Shown piece by piece: positions 5,351 through 7,688 of a DNA stretch of 7,688 bases (positions within the stretch are counted from its first letter, which is position 1; each line of letters opens with the position of its first letter). The notes below the pieces were generated by a model that worked only from the letters and a program-made list of their open reading frames with translations, was not told the DNA's origin and searched no databases. Origin of the DNA: Methanosarcinales archaeon. Lineage in GTDB: Archaea; Halobacteriota; Syntropharchaeia; Alkanophagales; Methanospirareceae. The stretch covers positions 1-7,688 of the forward strand of contig JAODGL010000054.1 of the NCBI GenBank assembly GCA_025464585.1. Reading direction: 5' to 3'. Both the position numbers and the translations under genes were made by a program.

Positions 5351-7165
5351 ATGTTAATTGGCGGCTTTCAGCGATCCTCTTTGATAGACTATCCCGGGAA
5401 AATATGTGCCATTGTGTTTACACAGGGCTGCAATTTCAGGTGCCCGTATTGTTTTACAGGGAATACTGAAATTCTAACCGATAGGGGTTTATTTAAAATT
5501 AGAGAGATTGTGGAAAAACATATTGAATGCAAGGTTTATGACTATGCAGGAAATTTTAGTCCGATAAAGGAATATTATGAAAGAGAGACAAGTTCTCTGC
5601 TAGAAATCAGGCACTTTCTACATTCAGATGCAATAAGTTGTACACTAAATCACAAATTTTTTGTTTACAACCGTAAAGCAAACAAATTTATCAAAAAAGA
5701 AGCTCAATACATAAATGTAAAGGAAGATTATTTAGTTATCCCTATTCCTCAGAAAGAAATCTTTAGTTACAAGTTAGATGTCAGTATTGCAATTGAAGAC
5801 CTATATCAAGAACTATCTCTTAGGCAGAGATTTAATAATTTTTTCATTGACAAATTTATAGAAGTCACTCCCAAGTTTATGAGACTACTTGGTTACTATC
5901 TTTCCGAAGGATGTTCAAGTAAGGATAAAGGAAGAAAGAATTCATATTATGTTGCTTTTACATTTAATTCAAAAGAGAAGGAATATATTAGAGATACAAA
6001 AGAAATATTTTCTGCGATTTTCAAAACAGAATTAAAAGAAGTTGAGAGTAAAAAATGTAAAACAATAACATTAATTTCTTACAGGGGAATAATAGGGTTG
6101 TTTTTCAAGTACTATTTTGGCGAAGATGTATATAGCAAAAAAATACCCACAGAATTTATATATTTAGATAAAGACCTGCAAAAACAATTAATCATTGGTT
6201 TATTTAGGGGAGATGGTTTAATGTCTCCAGATTTTATTAAAAAATACAAAAAACAGAGAATACAAATAACATCCAAATTATTACGATATCAAATTAGTCT
6301 AATACTATTACGCTTAGGAATAAAGCATTCTATATTCGGGAAGGAAATTATAATTTCCGATAAGAGGATTTTTAATCTGCTTGGACAGAGCCATTTAATT
6401 ACTAAAAAAGTTATCAATACTTCAAATAGATACGGTTTTCTGGATGACAAACATTTGTATCTGAAAATAAATTCGGTAAAAAAAATAAATAAAAAAACAA
6501 AAGTCTATAATTTAGAGATTGATAATCCAACTCACTCTTATAATGTTAATTTAATCAGTGTTTCAAATTGTCACAATCCTGAACTTGTTGATCCCAAGCA
6601 ATTTTCAAATCCCATCTCAGAAAAGGAGATATTTTCCTTTCTGGAAGAACGCAGGGGGAAGCTCGATGCGGTAGAGATAACGGGTGGAGAACCAACACTG
6701 CAGCCAGACCTGAAGGATTTTATGAGGAAGATAAAAGATTCAGGTTTTTTGGTTAAGCTGGATACAAATGGCAGCAATCCCAGGGTATTAAGCGAAGCGA
6801 TAGAACGCGGAATCGTGGACTATCTCGCAATGGATGTAAAAGCGCCTTTAGAAAGATACCGGGAGATTACCGATTCCCGGATTGACCCTGCTAAAATCGA
6901 ACACAGCATCGAGTTAATCATGTCTTCTGGATTGGATTATGAATTCCGAACAACGGTGGTGAAATCGCAATTGGGTAAGCGAGATATTCTGGAAATAGGG
7001 CGGCTAATAAGGGGTAGTAAACGATATGTATTGCAGAAGTTCGTGCCTGCTAAGGTGCTGGACGTAAAATTCCTGGATGAAGTGACTTATTCGGATGCCG
7101 AGTTAGGATATTTGAGGGATGCGGTGAAGAGAGAAGGTTATGTTGCCGAGTGTGTCGTGCGGTGA
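5351..7165 (+). CDS. nrdG: Anaerobic RNR-activating radical-SAM protein, intein-containing precursor
   Basis: NrdG uses a [4Fe-4S] cluster and S-adenosylmethionine to install the glycyl radical on NrdD (Gly680 here). The 604-residue precursor consists of N-extein 1-33, intein 34-406 and C-extein 407-604. Joining the exteins gives 231 residues, the usual size of archaeal NrdG/PflA-like activases, with MLIGGFQRSSLIDYPG, the cluster motif CNFRCPYC (Cys27, Cys31, and Cys407 after splicing) followed by HNPELVDP. Downstream are the SAM-binding GGEP (445-448), KLDTNGSNP and DYLAMDVKAP. The ATG at 5351 has a good AGGGTGA upstream and begins with the family's standard N-terminus. The gene follows nrdD by 18 bases and surely shares its transcript. 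The activase cannot bind its cluster in native form until the intein is excised, so radical generation depends on splicing. Both extein parts have the base composition of nrdD; only the intein differs. Confidence 0.93.
   Translation: MLIGGFQRSSLIDYPGKICAIVFTQGCNFRCPYCFTGNTEILTDRGLFKIREIVEKHIECKVYDYAGNFSPIKEYYERETSSLLEIRHFLHSDAISCTLNHKFFVYNRKANKFIKKEAQYINVKEDYLVIPIPQKEIFSYKLDVSIAIEDLYQELSLRQRFNNFFIDKFIEVTPKFMRLLGYYLSEGCSSKDKGRKNSYYVAFTFNSKEKEYIRDTKEIFSAIFKTELKEVESKKCKTITLISYRGIIGLFFKYYFGEDVYSKKIPTEFIYLDKDLQKQLIIGLFRGDGLMSPDFIKKYKKQRIQITSKLLRYQISLILLRLGIKHSIFGKEIIISDKRIFNLLGQSHLITKKVINTSNRYGFLDDKHLYLKINSVKKINKKTKVYNLEIDNPTHSYNVNLISVSNCHNPELVDPKQFSNPISEKEIFSFLEERRGKLDAVEITGGEPTLQPDLKDFMRKIKDSGFLVKLDTNGSNPRVLSEAIERGIVDYLAMDVKAPLERYREITDSRIDPAKIEHSIELIMSSGLDYEFRTTVVKSQLGKRDILEIGRLIRGSKRYVLQKFVPAKVLDVKFLDEVTYSDAELGYLRDAVKREGYVAECVVR
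5450..6568 (+). mobile_element. Intein with LAGLIDADG homing endonuclease in nrdG (373 residues)
   Basis: Precursor residues 34-406. Splicing blocks: A begins at Cys34 (CFTGNTEILTDRGLFKI); B is SDAISCTLNHKFFV with T98xxH101; F is KVYNLEIDNPTHSY; G is NLISVSN ending at Asn406, followed by Cys407 as the +1 nucleophile. This makes it a class 1 Cys/Cys intein. The penultimate residue is Ser405, where His is usual. The endonuclease has both LAGLIDADG motifs, LLGYYLSEG (179-187, acidic Glu186) and IIGLFRGDG (281-289, Asp288), about 100 residues apart, so it looks intact and mobile. Base use differs sharply from the host gene: I counted 12 G+C in 60 at 6481-6540 and 14 in 60 at 6001-6060, against 32 in 60 at 6661-6720 in the extein. 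That suggests horizontal acquisition. Insertion is exactly at the third cluster Cys codon, a highly conserved target. Confidence 0.93.
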
Positions 7166-7186
7166 GGTAAGCTACCGCTATATTTT
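7159..7186 (+). terminator. Possible weak hairpin terminator after nrdG
   Basis: GCGGT (7159-7163) pairs with ACCGC (7174-7178), plus one G-T pair, overlapping the nrdG stop codon. The run TATATTTT follows at 7179-7186. The 20-base gap to the convergent channel gene needs a transcription end here. Archaea mostly use T-runs, so the T-rich tract may matter more than the hairpin. Confidence 0.3.
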
Positions 7187-7688
7187 AGTCCCCTCCCGTC
7201 TCTGTCTTTTTCTCGTGTAACACCCATCCAGAAGAATCTATTTTTCCGTTTGGTAATACAACTATTGTTCCATCACCGGTCTTTATGCGCGTTTTTCTGA
7301 GCGTGACATCTATAATCTCTCCTCTATATTTCATCGTCTCGATTTCGTCACCAATATTAAAGTGCCTGTCCAACAGGAGAAATATCCCCGCCACCGCATC
7401 GCCTAAGGCATCCTTGACGGCTAAGGCAATAGCAGCCCCAACTAAAACAGAAGCACCTATGAGAGGCATGAAAATCTCTTCTAATTCCAGCTCATGCGTG
7501 ATATAAATCAGAACAGCGAACCATAAAACATAGACCACGGCTCTTCGTAAGATGTTCTGAGCATCCAAAGGCAGAGCAGTAGTGCTTAAGAATCTCCTAA
7601 TAAGTCTTTTAATTATCCCAATCACGAAGAAAGCGACTGCTAAGACCAGTATCACTTTCAAATACGGCACGACTGCTTGAAATATCTT
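7185..7688 (-). CDS. Short MscS-family mechanosensitive ion channel (5' end off the window)
   Basis: MscS channels open under membrane tension and release solutes during osmotic downshock. Numbered from GTG 7670, the visible product has membrane helices at about residues 4-20, 44-60 and 66-102. The last carries the Gly/Ala-rich pore helix (LIGASVLVGAAIALAVKDALGDAVAGIFLLLDRHF). The MscS beta domain then follows: FNIGDEIE, GEIIDVTLRKTRI and VVLPNGKI (Asn141 conserved). It stops about 20 residues later at TAG/TAA around 7185, so the C-terminal alpha/beta cage domain of E. coli MscS (286 residues) is absent. I see no continuation in another frame. The frame remains open from GTG 7670 to the window edge (reading KIFQAVV) and no ribosome-binding site precedes that GTG, so the true start is probably outside. 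It is convergent with nrdG at 20 bases and functionally unrelated to it. Confidence 0.8.
   Translation of the reverse strand, partial: KIFQAVVPYLKVILVLAVAFFVIGIIKRLIRRFLSTTALPLDAQNILRRAVVYVLWFAVLIYITHELELEEIFMPLIGASVLVGAAIALAVKDALGDAVAGIFLLLDRHFNIGDEIETMKYRGEIIDVTLRKTRIKTGDGTIVVLPNGKIDSSGWVLHEKKTETGGD

Noticed and set aside
5450..6568. Free-standing homing endonuclease gene or group I intron in nrdG
   Set aside because: The reading frame is continuous through both borders, and all splicing blocks A, B, F and G with Cys1, Asn and +1 Cys are present, so it is an intein and not an intron.
7285..7506. 73-codon plus-strand frame opposite the MscS gene
   Set aside because: Ser/Ile/Thr-rich mirror of the channel's membrane and beta domains.
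1..7688. CRISPR array, tRNA, rRNA or insertion sequence
   Set aside because: No regularly spaced repeats, no cloverleaf or rRNA-like stretch, and no transposase motif or terminal inverted repeats were seen on either strand.

Overview
The window looks archaeal. It encodes a clamp-loader ATPase with the archaeal/eukaryotic RFC small-subunit N-terminus (WTEKYRP), an oxygen-sensitive class III ribonucleotide reductase with its radical-SAM activase, a retroviral-type aspartic protease of the archaeal AF_0612 sort, and A/T-rich TATA-like boxes at archaeal spacing. Moderate G+C and strict anaerobic metabolism would suit an uncultivated euryarchaeal/Halobacteriota lineage, but I cannot place it from sequence alone.

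Layout. Bases 1-500 hold a UPF0175 antitoxin-like gene, the first ~28 codons of its DUF3368 (PIN-like) toxin partner, and a scrap of a hicB 3' end. Bases 509-1534 encode a divergent RFC small-subunit paralogue whose Walker B acidic pair and sensor-1 Asn are gone. On the minus strand, 1960-1375 holds two tightly spaced small genes of unknown function; the second runs antisense into the end of the RFC gene. Bases 1952-2553 hold a hicB antitoxin gene followed by a hicA toxin that is frameshifted at its start and cut off at its end. A 36-base stretch inside hicB (2333-2368) is repeated perfectly at 441-476. A clan AA aspartic protease gene (2984-2628, minus) is divergent from the nrd operon.

Bases 3059-7165 are the core: nrdD (anaerobic ribonucleoside-triphosphate reductase) and, 18 bases later, nrdG (its glycyl-radical activase). 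The nrdG gene carries a complete 373-residue intein with a LAGLIDADG homing endonuclease. It is inserted exactly before the third Cys of the CX3CX2C cluster motif. Removing it restores an uninterrupted CNFRCPYCHNPEL and a normal 231-residue activase, so all anaerobic dNTP synthesis by this operon should depend on protein splicing. The intein is much more A/T-rich than its host gene, its penultimate residue is Ser rather than the usual His, and residue -3 is a Cys, which would permit a redox switch on splicing. The window closes with a convergent, short MscS-type channel gene that runs off the right edge.

The left third is a worn accessory region of toxin-antitoxin remnants around a replication gene. 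The right two thirds is an ordinary deoxynucleotide operon parasitised by an intein.
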